Shown: in pieces, positions 26,395-35,846 of the stretch
How the letters are laid out: each line of letters begins with the position of its first letter
Position numbering within the stretch: position 1 is the first letter of the stretch
DNA from: CAXXFQ01 sp963674475
Lineage (GTDB): Bacteria; Planctomycetota; Planctomycetia; Pirellulales; Thermoguttaceae
Assembly (NCBI GenBank): GCA_963674475.2
Contig: CAXXFQ010000008.1
Span: forward strand, 248,001-312,000
DNA: 64,000 bases
Direction: 5' to 3'
Position numbers and translations under genes: made by a program
Notes under the pieces: model-generated
What the model was told of the DNA's origin: nothing
Seen by the model: only the letters and a program-made list of their open reading frames with translations
Databases searched by the model: none

Positions 26395-27786
26395 ATGGCA
26401 ACGAAAGGATGGTTTGCCTGGTTCGGAGGGATTCTTCTTGCAATGCCCTTAGGGATCGTTTCTGACGCGGCTGCGGATCAATATTCCTCGCCGTCCAGCG
26501 ACGCGATCCAGCTGGTCAACTACGCCCGGCCTTGCGCCAACGCGTGCGAGAGTCCGGCCGCCTGTGAGCAAACAAGCGAATCGTGTGACGTTTCCTGCTT
26601 CTCCGGTTGCGAAAACGGCTGTGGTTGTGGGAGCCTCTACCAACAGTGGCTGGCTGCCGATCCGTGGACGCTGCCCCAGCCGTGCATTTTCCAGAAGCTT
26701 GGCATCAAAACCGGCGGATGGCTCGAAGCGGGCATCACGACCAATGGGAATCATGCGGGCGATTATGACGGCCCGGCCATGGGCAACGATGTCTATGGCG
26801 CCCCGCAGATGAACCAGTTTTGGCTCTACTTCGATCGCGCGGTCGAAACCGGCGGATGCGGGTTCGATATCGGTGGTCGTTTCGACCTGGTCTACGGGAC
26901 CGATTGGCGGCTTGCCTATGCCCACGGCATGGGACTGCAGGAAAAACTCAACGGCTCCGATCAGCTCTACGGCCTCTGTATTCCGCAACTCTACACCGAA
27001 GTCGGCTACAACGACTTGCGAGTGAAAATCGGCTATATGTGCACCAGCTTTGGCTATGAGCAGGTGCCGCCGATGTTGAACTTCTTCTACTCGCACTCCT
27101 ACAATATCTGCTATGCCGAGCCGCTTCTGGTCACCGGCGTCATGGCCCAGCATCCGTTGGGACGTTATCTGACGCTCAAAGCCGGTTTCCACCAAGGGGT
27201 CGCCCAGTTCGAGGACTACAACGATTGCCTGAACTTCGAGGGCGGTGTCTCGTGGCACAACTGTAATAAGTCCAAAAAACTCTCCTACATGCTCGACGTC
27301 GGTCGAAACGACCCGGCTGGGCTCGAAGACGAATACATCCACAGCCTCGTCTATCAATGGAAGTTTGCCCCGAAGTGGGAGTATGTCTTCCAAAACGATT
27401 ACGGCGTCGAAAATAATGTTCAGGTGCTCGGCGGTAAAACGGCCAACTGGTATGGTATCAGCCAGTACCTGTTCTATCAACTCAACGACCAGTGGCGAGC
27501 CGGGATGCGGGTCGAGTGCTTCCGTGACGAAGACGGCGTTCGTGTTGCGGGAATTGGCAATCTGCCCGACGCGCGTGGCTGGGATGGTAAGCCTGGTTTT
27601 GCCGGAACGTTTACCGAATTGACCTTCGGCTTGAACTGGATTCCGAAGCCCAATTTCCGCGTTCGACCCGAACTGCGTTGGGACTGGTACAGCGGGACTC
27701 GGAACCTCGACAACGAATTGCCGTTCGACGGCGGACGCGGAACCGATCAGTTCACCTTTGCCACCGACTTCATCTGGATGTTTTAG
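26395..27786 (+). CDS. Outer-membrane beta-barrel porin, BBP2-like
   Basis: 463-residue secreted protein with a signal peptide (about 1-27, FGGILLAMPLGIVSDAAA), then a Cys-rich segment (about residues 47-80, eleven or more Cys in CANAC, CESPAACEQ, CDVSCF, CENGCGCG), and a long series of alternating amphipathic strands rich in Tyr, Trp and Gly. It ends with an aromatic residue (FIWMF), the usual beta-barrel assembly signal. The pattern GWLEAGITTNGN and QFWLYFDRAVETGG agrees with the putative beta-barrel porin-2 family common in planctomycetes. GGAGAG precedes the ATG. The Cys-rich N-terminal part may be cross-linked or bind metal; this is speculative. Confidence 0.85.
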   Translation: MATKGWFAWFGGILLAMPLGIVSDAAADQYSSPSSDAIQLVNYARPCANACESPAACEQTSESCDVSCFSGCENGCGCGSLYQQWLAADPWTLPQPCIFQKLGIKTGGWLEAGITTNGNHAGDYDGPAMGNDVYGAPQMNQFWLYFDRAVETGGCGFDIGGRFDLVYGTDWRLAYAHGMGLQEKLNGSDQLYGLCIPQLYTEVGYNDLRVKIGYMCTSFGYEQVPPMLNFFYSHSYNICYAEPLLVTGVMAQHPLGRYLTLKAGFHQGVAQFEDYNDCLNFEGGVSWHNCNKSKKLSYMLDVGRNDPAGLEDEYIHSLVYQWKFAPKWEYVFQNDYGVENNVQVLGGKTANWYGISQYLFYQLNDQWRAGMRVECFRDEDGVRVAGIGNLPDARGWDGKPGFAGTFTELTFGLNWIPKPNFRVRPELRWDWYSGTRNLDNELPFDGGRGTDQFTFATDFIWMF

Positions 27787-28036
27787 ACCGGTGCTTCCGC
27801 ACCGTGGGCAGAACCCGCTCCCGTTGGTCGCTGGTGTGCGGCTGGTTGGATGGTGTGGGCCGGTTTGAAAAAAGGTTTTAGACCGGCGTTTCCACGCCAT
27901 GGACTGAACCCGCTCCCGTTGGTCGGCGGGCAGGGCCCGCGGCCGGACTGGTGCTTCCGCACCCAGGACTAAACCCGCTCCCGTTGGTCGCTGATACGCG
28001 GTTGGTTGGATGGTGTGGGCCGGTTTGAAAAAACGG
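27782..28036. repeat. Three structured direct repeats behind the porin gene
   Basis: The core AACCCGCTCCCGTTGGTCG occurs three times (27812-27830, 27907-27925, 27972-27990). Each is preceded by a small hairpin with loop TTCC: GGTGC/GCACC (27790-27803), GGCGT/ACGCC (27885-27898) and GGTGC/GCACC (27950-27963). Copies 1 and 3 also share about 40 bases downstream (GGTTGGATGGTGTGGGCC and GGTTTGAAAAAA). The middle copy keeps its stem through two compensating base-pair changes. The block lies between the porin stop and the terminator, hence in the 3' untranslated region. The hairpin recurs at 56030-56043. Confidence 0.85.
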
Positions 28037-28104
28037 TGGATGGCGTGCAGGAGCTGCGGCCGGACTGGTTCAAACGAATCTTGGTCTTTTGAGTCGATTT
28101 CAAC

Positions 28105-28142
28105 AAAGAGAGCGATCGCGTGTCGGTCGTTCTCTTTTTTTA
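28105..28142 (+). terminator. Terminator downstream of the porin repeats
   Basis: AAAGAGAGCGATCG pairs with CGGTCGTTCTCTTT (two G-U wobbles) around CGTGT, followed by a run of T. Its end overlaps the stop codon of murD on the other strand. Confidence 0.75.
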
Positions 28143-29534
28143 TTCTTTGGTGGGTATCTTCTGCTTGCTAAGAATCAGTTGCGTAAAATGGGCTCCGCGC
28201 TGTTGGAAATTGGAAAACTGGTCGTGACTGGAACAGCCTGGCGAAAGGAGAATCCGCCCGCCCGGCCGACTGGCGTCTTCACACCATACCAACGCCTCGT
28301 CGAGCGTTTCGAACCGGGCGCATCGGAGCCGGGAATCTTTTTCGATCGCTTCTTCATAAAGCTGTTGACCGGTCCGTCCGAAGAAGGCGGCCCCTTGAGC
28401 AAATTTAACCGCCGCCTCGGGGATCAACGACAGGTCGGTTCCCTTTTCGGCACCCCCGGCCAAGAGCCAGGTGTTTCGCTTGGGGCCGGTTTCCGCAAAC
28501 GCACGAAGCGCGGCGGCCGTCGATTCGGCCGTGGTGGAAGTGGTGTCGTTGATGTAAGTTCGCCCGTCGAGCTTTGCGATCGTTTCGAGTCGTCCCGGAA
28601 GTCCGGGGAATTTTTTTAACGCCTCGTCAACCGCCGTTTCGTCGGCGCCGATCGTGCGGGCGACCGTGGCCGCGCATTGGGCGTTGATCCGGTTGTGTAA
28701 GCCCGGAACCAGAAGTGGCGGGATTTGATCACGGTCTACCAGTGGGACGAAACGATCGGCGATTTTCGCTTTCCAGTCGTTATTTGCGGACAATGACGGG
28801 CCGAGGACGATCTGCGCGGCGGCCATCGGTCCGGTGAGAAGCCGTTGTTTCGCGCGACGATAATCTTCCAGCCCGGTGTGCCAGTCGAGATGGTTTGGCG
28901 TGAAGTTGGTCACCACCGCGATCGACGGCATTCGGATGTTCGGAGCGAGGTGGGCCAGTTGGAAACTGCTGAGCTCCAGAACCACCCAGTCTTCGGCCGT
29001 GATCCGATCGAAGTCGTCCAGCAGGCTTCCGCCGACGTTCCCTCCGAGCCAGACCGTCTTGCCTGTGGTTCGTAACGCGGCGGCCGTCATCGCGGCGGTG
29101 GTCGACTTGCCGTTGGAGCCGGTGATGCCGACGACCGGGGCCGGGCAGGCGTCCAAGAACAGTCCGATCTCGGTCGTGGTCGGAATCCCTTTTTCCCGGG
29201 CCAGTTTCAGTAACGGATGGTCCGGGCGCACGGCCGGATTGACGACGATGAGCTCGGAGTCGAGAAAATCGGCCTCGTGATGACCGCCCAAATGGATCGC
29301 TTCCAACTGGAGCGCCTCGCGGATTTCCCGAAGCCGTCGGTTCGGATCGGGGGAGGCCGTTTGAGGGGGCGAGAGTTTTTCGAGCGCGTCTTGGAGCGTG
29401 TCGAAATCGGCCCGATCGGTCAGCGTGACATGAGCCCCTTGTCGAGCGAGCCATCGGGTCGCGCCTGCCCCGCCGCCGAACCGGCCCAGCCCCATGACGG
29501 TGACTCGTTTTCCGGAATGATCAAATCGCGTCAT
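28140..29534 (-). CDS. murD: UDP-N-acetylmuramoylalanine-D-glutamate ligase
   Basis: Adds D-glutamate to UDP-MurNAc-L-Ala in peptidoglycan precursor synthesis. 464 residues in three Mur-ligase domains: N-terminal Rossmann-like (VTVMGLGRFGGG), central ATPase with GITGSNGKSTT, VVLELSSFQL and FTPNHLDWH, and C-terminal domain with LLAGGAEKGTDL and LLSPGCSSHDQFSNFQQRG, the MurD-type version of the ending. No other mur or dcw genes are adjacent. It starts 10 bases after the DUF1207-like gene and probably shares its transcript. Presence of murD supports peptidoglycan in this planctomycete. Confidence 0.95.
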   Translation of the reverse strand: MTRFDHSGKRVTVMGLGRFGGGAGATRWLARQGAHVTLTDRADFDTLQDALEKLSPPQTASPDPNRRLREIREALQLEAIHLGGHHEADFLDSELIVVNPAVRPDHPLLKLAREKGIPTTTEIGLFLDACPAPVVGITGSNGKSTTAAMTAAALRTTGKTVWLGGNVGGSLLDDFDRITAEDWVVLELSSFQLAHLAPNIRMPSIAVVTNFTPNHLDWHTGLEDYRRAKQRLLTGPMAAAQIVLGPSLSANNDWKAKIADRFVPLVDRDQIPPLLVPGLHNRINAQCAATVARTIGADETAVDEALKKFPGLPGRLETIAKLDGRTYINDTTSTTAESTAAALRAFAETGPKRNTWLLAGGAEKGTDLSLIPEAAVKFAQGAAFFGRTGQQLYEEAIEKDSRLRCARFETLDEALVWCEDASRPGGRILLSPGCSSHDQFSNFQQRGAHFTQLILSKQKIPTKE

Positions 29535-29544
29535 CGGTTCTTTA

Positions 29545-30555
29545 TCAATAATCGAGCCAGATGCCGAGCCCGATTTGTGATTCGTGCTCGCCGAAGAACT
29601 CGTACATCTCGCTCATCCCGTTGAAGTAATGCAGGCCGGTCCGGAGAAGGTGGCCGGTTCGACCACGCCACGCCCAACCGGCTTGGACGGTCAGCGCGCC
29701 GCCGAAGTTGTGTTCTTCGTGAAAGTGGCCGTTGATGGCGAAAAACGGGGCCCCGCATCGACCGGTCGGGGCGATGGGACAGTAGTCGGCGCCGAGTTGG
29801 AACTCCCACGGATCGGTTCCGCCGTCACTGTAAAAGGCCCAGCCGATCTCGCCGTACACGCGAAGGTCTTGGATCGGGTAGAACGCCACCGCGGCGACCA
29901 GGCAATCACGTGAGTAGTTGATTCGCCGATAATGGTGCGGATGAGTCAGCATGTATTCGTCGCCCAAGTGGGCGCTGAGATGATAGTAGCTGAATTTTCC
30001 CTCGATCGGTCCGCGACGAAAGACCAGCGGAATACCGAACCGATAGTCACAGGCGACCAGATCGCGTTGACTGTCGAGCGTCAGACGTGGGAAGGCGGCC
30101 CCTTCGACTTGCAGCTCAACGCCTTGCGGCATGATCGGGTCGAACGTGCCGTAGCGGAGCAGGCTGAAGCGACCGCCGAGCGTGGCGTCCCAAAACCACT
30201 CCTTGGAGTGTCCCTCGTAAAAAACGTTGACCCCCATCCGCGGCTCTTTCGGACCGGCCAGGTAGGAACGCCAGAGAAGCCCTTGCGGCAAGACCTGCCA
30301 GGCCCAGTCGCTTTGGACGAAGGTGTAGTCATCCGGGTTGAAACATCCGGTTCCGTAGCAGGGGGAGCTTCCGTAAGAGCCCACCGGGCAGCCGTTTTCC
30401 ACCGGCGTGGCAATCAGGGCGGGAATCAAAGCGGTCGAGGCGGTTTGGGAAGGTTCGACGGAGGTGATTGGCGTTTCAAATGCGCACAAGTCGAGCGCGA
30501 GGCAGGCCAAAATGACGAGCGGACTCCCAAAGTAGATTATTCGAGATCGGTTCAC
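29545..30555 (-). CDS. Secreted DUF1207-like protein, probably an outer-membrane barrel
   Basis: 336 residues from a GTG at 30555 that follows GGAG by nine bases; the upstream in-frame GTG at 30594 would add 13 residues before the signal peptide. Signal peptide IIYFGSPLVILACLALDLCA. The mature part contains WQVLPQGLLWRSYLAGPKEPRMGV and many amphipathic strands (GRFSLLRYG, GKFSYYHLSAHLGDEYML, LRVYGEIGWAFYS), ending LGIWLDY. The WRSYLAGPKEPR segment is what I recall from the planctomycete family DUF1207; function unknown. It lies immediately upstream of murD, which may only mean shared transcription. Confidence 0.78.
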   Translation of the reverse strand: MNRSRIIYFGSPLVILACLALDLCAFETPITSVEPSQTASTALIPALIATPVENGCPVGSYGSSPCYGTGCFNPDDYTFVQSDWAWQVLPQGLLWRSYLAGPKEPRMGVNVFYEGHSKEWFWDATLGGRFSLLRYGTFDPIMPQGVELQVEGAAFPRLTLDSQRDLVACDYRFGIPLVFRRGPIEGKFSYYHLSAHLGDEYMLTHPHHYRRINYSRDCLVAAVAFYPIQDLRVYGEIGWAFYSDGGTDPWEFQLGADYCPIAPTGRCGAPFFAINGHFHEEHNFGGALTVQAGWAWRGRTGHLLRTGLHYFNGMSEMYEFFGEHESQIGLGIWLDY

Positions 30556-30938
30556 AACGGGCGACTCCTTGCAGTTCCTCAAGCCTTTTCCCACCCCCCA
30601 GAATCCAAGGCAGGGCTAGTGTAGCGGCAAGGCCCTTTGTGAAGGAAGAGGAGTTTTGGCGGTTTTCGGACTCCAAAGGTAGGTTTTGGCCGGTTAAGGG
30701 TGATGCTCTGAGGAGGGGGATGGCCGAGAAGAAACGTTTTTCGTGGGGAAAAAAGGGAGGAATTTTGGTTGAGATTTGATGGGTAGACCTTCGGAGGAGA
30801 GTACGGATAGCCCTGAGGGAGGGATGAATCTGCTACTCTGCGGTTCGGTTGTATCGTTTAGGAACGATAGGGGAGTGGAGAAAAAGGGGGAAACTTTTCA
30901 GGCTGAGTAAACGATGCTACGTATAGGAAGAGCTTCGG
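30556..30938. other. Gene-free divergent region
   Basis: About 380 purine-rich bases between the divergent DUF1207-like and histidine kinase genes, presumably holding both promoters. No repeat or gene was recognised. Confidence 0.45.
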
Positions 30939-31916
30939 ATGTCGTCCCCTTTGATTTCAACAGGAAACTTAACTTTGGCCGCACTTAAACATTTGGTGAC
31001 CGTCATGAATCAGTTCAACCTGACCCCTGCTGAATCGTTGCGCCCGCCGCACACGCGATTGGCCAAAAGGCTGTCTCACTCGCGTCAGGAGATGGGCCAT
31101 TTTGTGCACGCTTTGTCGCACGACATGAACGCCAATTTCATGATCTTGGAGAGTTCTTTCGGTAGTCTGCTTCACGCGATTGAAGCGTCGGAAAACGAAG
31201 AGCTCCTTGAAATGGCGACCCATGTGAAAATTTGCTTAAAAGAGTCGAAGCAGTTTCTCGACGACTTGATTCTTTTGGCTCGAACCGGAAAAGTCGATAT
31301 GGAACCGCAAAAGGTCCCCCTTTATGAGGTGGTTCAAGAAGTGTTGCTCGAACAGCGCGACCTGATTGAATCGCGTCGGGCGGAGATCAAGGTTAATCGT
31401 CCGATGCCGACGGTCGATTGCAATGTGAAGCGGGTCAAGCAGATCTTGACCAATCTGGTTCGCAACGCTTTGAAGCACGGCGGAGATCCGGTTTCGCCCA
31501 AGATCGTTCTTTCAGCCGAATCGCAGAAGGCCGATTTGGAGGAGCGTTCCGACTCGGACGAGAACTCGCAACCTTTCGTGACGATTCGCGTTCACGACAA
31601 TGGTCCGGGAATCGAACGGCGTTTTTGGGAGCAGGTCTTTCTGCCGGGGATCCGTTTGCCCGGCGCGTCGCCGGAAGGGTCCGGGATGGGGTTGGCGATC
31701 GTCAAGAAAATCGCCGATCACTATCAAGGCTCGGTCCGGATCGAGTCGTATGGCGACCAAGGAATGGCGATTCGCGTTTCCTTGCCTGGCGTGGCTCGAA
31801 AGATTTCCAGATCGAAAATTTCAGAGCAAAAACATGCTCGTGAGATCGGCCATGACGGACCGCATCCCACGACGACCAAACGACCGCATCAAAATTTCGA
31901 GTCGGCCGGCGTTTAG
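30939..31916 (+). CDS. Soluble histidine kinase without a recognised sensor domain
   Basis: 325 residues, no membrane segment. The HisKA dimerisation helix carries the phosphoacceptor His61 in FVHALSHDMNANF, and the ATPase domain has the N-box ILTNLVRNALKHGG, the G1 box VHDNGPGIERRF and the G2 box GSGMGLAIVKKI. Only about 50 residues precede the His box, too few for a PAS or GAF domain, so input must come by protein partner. The C-terminal 40 residues are basic and low complexity. No response regulator is adjacent. GGAAGAG precedes the ATG. Confidence 0.9.
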   Translation: MSSPLISTGNLTLAALKHLVTVMNQFNLTPAESLRPPHTRLAKRLSHSRQEMGHFVHALSHDMNANFMILESSFGSLLHAIEASENEELLEMATHVKICLKESKQFLDDLILLARTGKVDMEPQKVPLYEVVQEVLLEQRDLIESRRAEIKVNRPMPTVDCNVKRVKQILTNLVRNALKHGGDPVSPKIVLSAESQKADLEERSDSDENSQPFVTIRVHDNGPGIERRFWEQVFLPGIRLPGASPEGSGMGLAIVKKIADHYQGSVRIESYGDQGMAIRVSLPGVARKISRSKISEQKHAREIGHDGPHPTTTKRPHQNFESAGV

Positions 31917-32019
31917 ACACGCCTTGTTGAAGACTTGGAATGTAAGTCGCAAGTGATCTTGGCGAACCGCCGATCTTCGACAACGGAACCGATCCAAGCG
32001 GTTGGCGGCGAGGGGGGTG

Positions 32020-32988
32020 CTATCCGCCCATCGGGTTGTTCAGCATTTCCTTTGCCATCCGGATCGCGGCCGGTCCGACCAGCACGACGAAGATGCCGGG
32101 GAAGATGAAAAGTACCAGGGGGAAGATCATTTTGACGGCCGTTTTCGCCGCCTTTTCTTCGGCCAATTGACGTCGGCGGGTCCGCATCGTGTCGCTCTGC
32201 ACGCGGAGGGCTTGGGCGACGCTCGAGCCGAATTTGTCGGCCTGGATCAAGACGCTGGCCAGTGACTTGAGATCGTCGACATTGGAACGTATTCCCAGCT
32301 CTTGAAGCACGTCGTTTCGCGGGTGGCCGATCTGTAGTTGGAGGTTGGCCACGCCGAACTCGTCGGCCAAAATGGGGTACGAATTTTCCAATTCTTCGGA
32401 AACCTTGCGCATCGCCTGATCGATACCGAGTCCTGCTTCGACGCAAACAACCATCAGGTCCAACGCGTCGGGCAGGCCGAGAAAGATCTTTTTTCGACGA
32501 CCTGAGGCCATCAGCGAAAGTCCCAACCCGGGCAGATAGAAAAAGATCCCGGCGATGAAGACGGCCCAAAGTAAATTATTGTTGGACATGCCGCTGGCGA
32601 AATAGATGGAAAGGCCGATCAGCGCGCCGATCAAAAGGAAGCTGAACTTGACGCTCAAAAAGGCCATCGTGGCCGATTCGCCACGGAACCCGGCGTTGGC
32701 CAGCTTCAGCTTGAGTTTGTTGTATTCTTCTTCGTTTTGCGGTTTCAGTGGCTCGGCCAGTTTCGGTGCCGCCGACTCGAGCATCTTCTTGGACATCCGC
32801 TGCTTTTTCTTCATCGCCACTTGGCTGCCGTCCCGATTGGCCATGAATTCGTCGAGCCGCTCGAGGGAACGCGGTTTTCCCGACCCGAGCATATCCAGGA
32901 CGATCCATGCCACAATGGCGATCACCCCGAAGACCCCGAACGGAATCAGTTTCGTAAAATTGATCAGGCTTTCGGCAAGGAGAATCAC
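32020..32988 (-). CDS. tadC: Tad secretion inner-membrane platform protein TadC
   Basis: 322-residue T2SSF/GspF-domain membrane protein, the second platform subunit of a tight-adherence (Flp-type) pilus or secretion system. Hydrophobic segments lie near the N-terminus, at about 110-160 and at the C-terminus (MIFPLVLFIFPGIFVVLVGPA). The T2SSF core is LPDALDLMVVCVEAGLGIDQAMRKV. It starts with GTG five bases after the tadB stop. The pilin, secretin and prepilin peptidase genes are not in the window. Confidence 0.9.
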   Translation of the reverse strand: MILLAESLINFTKLIPFGVFGVIAIVAWIVLDMLGSGKPRSLERLDEFMANRDGSQVAMKKKQRMSKKMLESAAPKLAEPLKPQNEEEYNKLKLKLANAGFRGESATMAFLSVKFSFLLIGALIGLSIYFASGMSNNNLLWAVFIAGIFFYLPGLGLSLMASGRRKKIFLGLPDALDLMVVCVEAGLGIDQAMRKVSEELENSYPILADEFGVANLQLQIGHPRNDVLQELGIRSNVDDLKSLASVLIQADKFGSSVAQALRVQSDTMRTRRRQLAEEKAAKTAVKMIFPLVLFIFPGIFVVLVGPAAIRMAKEMLNNPMGG

Positions 32989-32993
32989 GGCAA

Positions 32994-33968
32994 TTAGACC
33001 TTGATGTTGACGATTTTTCGAATGACCAACGCTCCGACTACTTGAAGGACGATCGCCCCGACGAGCATTTTTTTGCCCAACGGTTCTTCAAAAAGGAGCA
33101 TGATATACGAAGGGTTCAGGTAGTAGACGACCCCGAAGAGCAGAATCGGCAGTCCCAACAGCACGACGCCCGAGATTCGTCCTTCGCCGGTCAACGCCTG
33201 GACTTGTCCGAGAATGGCAAACCGTTCCCGAATCAGGTGGCCGATTTTGTCGAGGATTTCGGCCAGGTCGCCGCCGGTCGTTCTTTGCAGAATGACTGCG
33301 GTGCAGAAGAATTTCAGGTCCAAACTGGGAACCCGACTGGTAAGCCCTTCGAGCGAGTCTTCCAGCGGGATACCCAGGTTTTGTTCTTCGAAAACCCGAC
33401 TGAATTCCATCGAGATCGGATCGGCCATCTCCTTGGCGACGAGGCTGAAACCGGCCGAAAGACTGTGTCCCGACCGGAGCGAACGGCCCAGCATGTCCAT
33501 CGCGTCGGGCAATTGATCGGTGAATTTTTTGAGTCGCCGGGAGCTGCGGAAATTCAGCCAGGCAAACGGCAATAGCCCGAGAATCGCGGCCGAAACCAAC
33601 CAGAGATAGGGCTTCGACGGGGTGCCGACGACGCCGAGAAAAAAGCCCGCCCCGCCCAAAATCAGGCAGATCACGACAAACCGCGTCATGGTCAACGACG
33701 AGTCGGCCTGTTCGAACCAGAGTTCAAACTTTTCAAAACGACCCAGAATGTTTTTCAGCCACGAGGGGCCCTCGTCGATCGGGGAGGTCAAGATTCCGCT
33801 GTTCTTTTTCCCTGGTTTCTTTTTCTCGTCGGACGTTTTCCCCGACGTGACCGCTTTGAGACGGTCCTCCATCTTCGCGCCGGGTTTATCGAACAACATG
33901 ACGGCCACGCCGCCGACCAATCCGGCGACCCCTAAAAAGACTGCCATGGCGATAATGATGCTACTCAT
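32994..33968 (-). CDS. tadB: Tad secretion inner-membrane platform protein TadB
   Basis: 324 residues with an N-terminal membrane helix, a Lys-rich cytoplasmic stretch, two central helices and the T2SSF core LPDAMDMLGRSLRSGHSLSAGFSLVAKEM, then C-terminal helices (GVVLLGLPILLFGVVYYLNPSY). TadB and TadC form the inner-membrane platform on which the CpaF ATPase acts. It sits between cpaF (94-base gap) and tadC (5-base gap). Confidence 0.9.
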   Translation of the reverse strand: MSSIIIAMAVFLGVAGLVGGVAVMLFDKPGAKMEDRLKAVTSGKTSDEKKKPGKKNSGILTSPIDEGPSWLKNILGRFEKFELWFEQADSSLTMTRFVVICLILGGAGFFLGVVGTPSKPYLWLVSAAILGLLPFAWLNFRSSRRLKKFTDQLPDAMDMLGRSLRSGHSLSAGFSLVAKEMADPISMEFSRVFEEQNLGIPLEDSLEGLTSRVPSLDLKFFCTAVILQRTTGGDLAEILDKIGHLIRERFAILGQVQALTGEGRISGVVLLGLPILLFGVVYYLNPSYIMLLFEEPLGKKMLVGAIVLQVVGALVIRKIVNIKV

Positions 33969-34062
33969 ACCAAAACCTTCAAGGGAAACGTTCCGTTGGT
34001 TTCCGTGTTGTCATGAGGTGAAACGGGAAAACCTGACCAATCGTTTCGTGGGTGATCTTCTC

Positions 34063-35382
34063 TTAATCTTCCAAAAGGACTCGCTCTCGAAACGTACTTG
34101 GCGGCAAACGATACCCGGCTCCTTCGAGTCGATCCATGAACGTCGGTCGGATCCCGGTGGCCATGAACTGGCCGACCGCTTTTCCGTCATCGTCCACCCC
34201 GTCTTGTACATATCGAAAGATGTCTTGCATGACGACCGTGTCCTGCTCCATGCCGACGACCTCGGTGATATAGGTCACCTTGCGCGGTCCGCCTTGCAGT
34301 CGGTTGGCCTGGACAATCAGGTCGATGGCGCTGGCGATCTGGGTTCGCATCGCCTTCAGCGGCAATTCGAACCCGGACATCATGATCATGGTTTCCATTC
34401 GGGCGACCGCGTCGCGCGGTGTGTTGGCGTGCAACGTGGTCAGGGACCCTTCGTGACCGGTGTTCATCGCTTGGAGCATGTCGAGCGTTTCGGGGCCACG
34501 ACACTCGCCGATGATGATTCGTTCGGGCCGCATACGCAAGGCGTTGCGAACCAGGTCGGTCGCGGTAACTTGCCCTTTTCCTTCAATGTTCGGCGGACGG
34601 GTTTCCAGGCGGACCACGTGGTCCTGTTGTAATTGGAGTTCGGCCGCGTCTTCGATGGTCAACACGCGATCGGTGTTCGGAATGAAATTCGAGAGTGCGT
34701 TCAAAAGGGTCGTTTTACCGGAGCCGGTACCGCCGGAGATGACGACGTTCAATCGGGCCTTGATCGCCCCTTCCAGCAGCATGACCATCTCGGGAGTCAA
34801 CGCCTTGAAGTCCAAGAGATTTTCTAATCGCAACGGGTTGGAGCCGAAACGACGAATCGAAACGGCCGCCCCGTCCAGCGCCAACGGCGGAATGATCGCG
34901 TTGAATCGGGAGCCGTCTTCCATTCGGGCGTCGACCATCGGACAGGTCTCGTCGACCCGGCGACCGACCTTCGAGATGATCCGGTCGATGATCTGAAGCA
35001 GGTGTTTGTTGTCGCGAAAGACGACGTCGGTTTTGGCCATTTTGCCCCCACGTTCCGCATAGACGTCTTTGGGGCCGTTGATCAAGATGTCGCTGATGGC
35101 CGGGTCTTTGAGCAACGCTTCGAGCGGTCCGTACCCGAACGTTTCATCAAGTACCTCGTCGATCAATCGCTCGCGCTCGTTCCGGTTGAGCATGGTGTTT
35201 TGCGAGTCGCACAGATGCTCGACGACCAAGCGGATCTCGCGACGCAACACATCCCCTTCCAACTCGCCGACTTTCGTCAGGTCGAGTTTGTCGATCAGCT
35301 TGCCGTGGATCCGTTGTTTAAGCGTTTCAAACGAGTTTTCGGCGGGCGCTGGTGTGGCGGTGGGCGTGGCGGTGTTATTCAT
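34063..35382 (-). CDS. cpaF: Tad/CpaF-type secretion ATPase
   Basis: 439-residue hexameric ATPase powering Tad pilus assembly. Walker A is ISGGTGSGKTTLLNAL; the Asp box and Walker B follow (TIEDAAELQL, RIIIGECRGPETLDMLQAMNTGHEGSLTTLHAN). The N-terminal domain includes GYGPLEALLKDPAISDILINGP, typical of CpaF. I chose the ATG at 35382 (NNTATPTATPAPAENSFETLKQRIH); a longer reading to 35469 adds an Arg-rich stretch of repeated ARRF that looks non-coding. First gene of the cpaF-tadB-tadC operon. Confidence 0.93.
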   Translation of the reverse strand: MNNTATPTATPAPAENSFETLKQRIHGKLIDKLDLTKVGELEGDVLRREIRLVVEHLCDSQNTMLNRNERERLIDEVLDETFGYGPLEALLKDPAISDILINGPKDVYAERGGKMAKTDVVFRDNKHLLQIIDRIISKVGRRVDETCPMVDARMEDGSRFNAIIPPLALDGAAVSIRRFGSNPLRLENLLDFKALTPEMVMLLEGAIKARLNVVISGGTGSGKTTLLNALSNFIPNTDRVLTIEDAAELQLQQDHVVRLETRPPNIEGKGQVTATDLVRNALRMRPERIIIGECRGPETLDMLQAMNTGHEGSLTTLHANTPRDAVARMETMIMMSGFELPLKAMRTQIASAIDLIVQANRLQGGPRKVTYITEVVGMEQDTVVMQDIFRYVQDGVDDDGKAVGQFMATGIRPTFMDRLEGAGYRLPPSTFRERVLLED

Positions 35383-35846
35383 GGTGGACAAAACGGGCCA
35401 ATGGTGTGTGGTTTCTTGGGCGACGAAACGCCTGCCGAGAAAACGTCGGGCGACGAAGCGTCGGGCCAAGTGAAATTTTTACCGGTTCTCAAATCGGGAT
35501 CTTTTTCCCCGAAACTCGGGGAATGGAACCCTGTCGAAAGCATAGCTTATTGATGCGAGAGAAGCCGGAATTTTCGAGACCGGCAATGAATACCCGAAGG
35601 GAGCGAATTGATATTTAAGGGGGGGGATCGGTCCGACTACTGTGGGTAGCGAAGCCGCGAGTTTCAAGGCCGGTTGGCGGGGTTGGTGTGATTATTTTGA
35701 GGTTAACAGGATCAAGAAGGCCGTTTTGGTGGATTTGCCGTTTTGGCCCGGATATACTTGAGGTAGGAATAAGTAGCCATTGATTGTCGGCGTTTTTCAC
35801 CCCGGAAGTTTCTTCGAAAGTTTCCCCGGCAGAATCCGGAACTCTC
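35383..35846. other. Gene-free stretch upstream of cpaF
   Basis: About 460 bases. The first 85 bases downstream of the cpaF start on the plus strand contain short GACGAAACG/GACGAAGCG-like repeats (35420-35462). Nothing else was recognised. Confidence 0.4.

Noticed and set aside
27782..28036. CRISPR array
   Set aside because: Three diverged copies with unequal spacing (95 and 65 bases), partly repeated spacers and no cas genes; this is an intergenic repeat.
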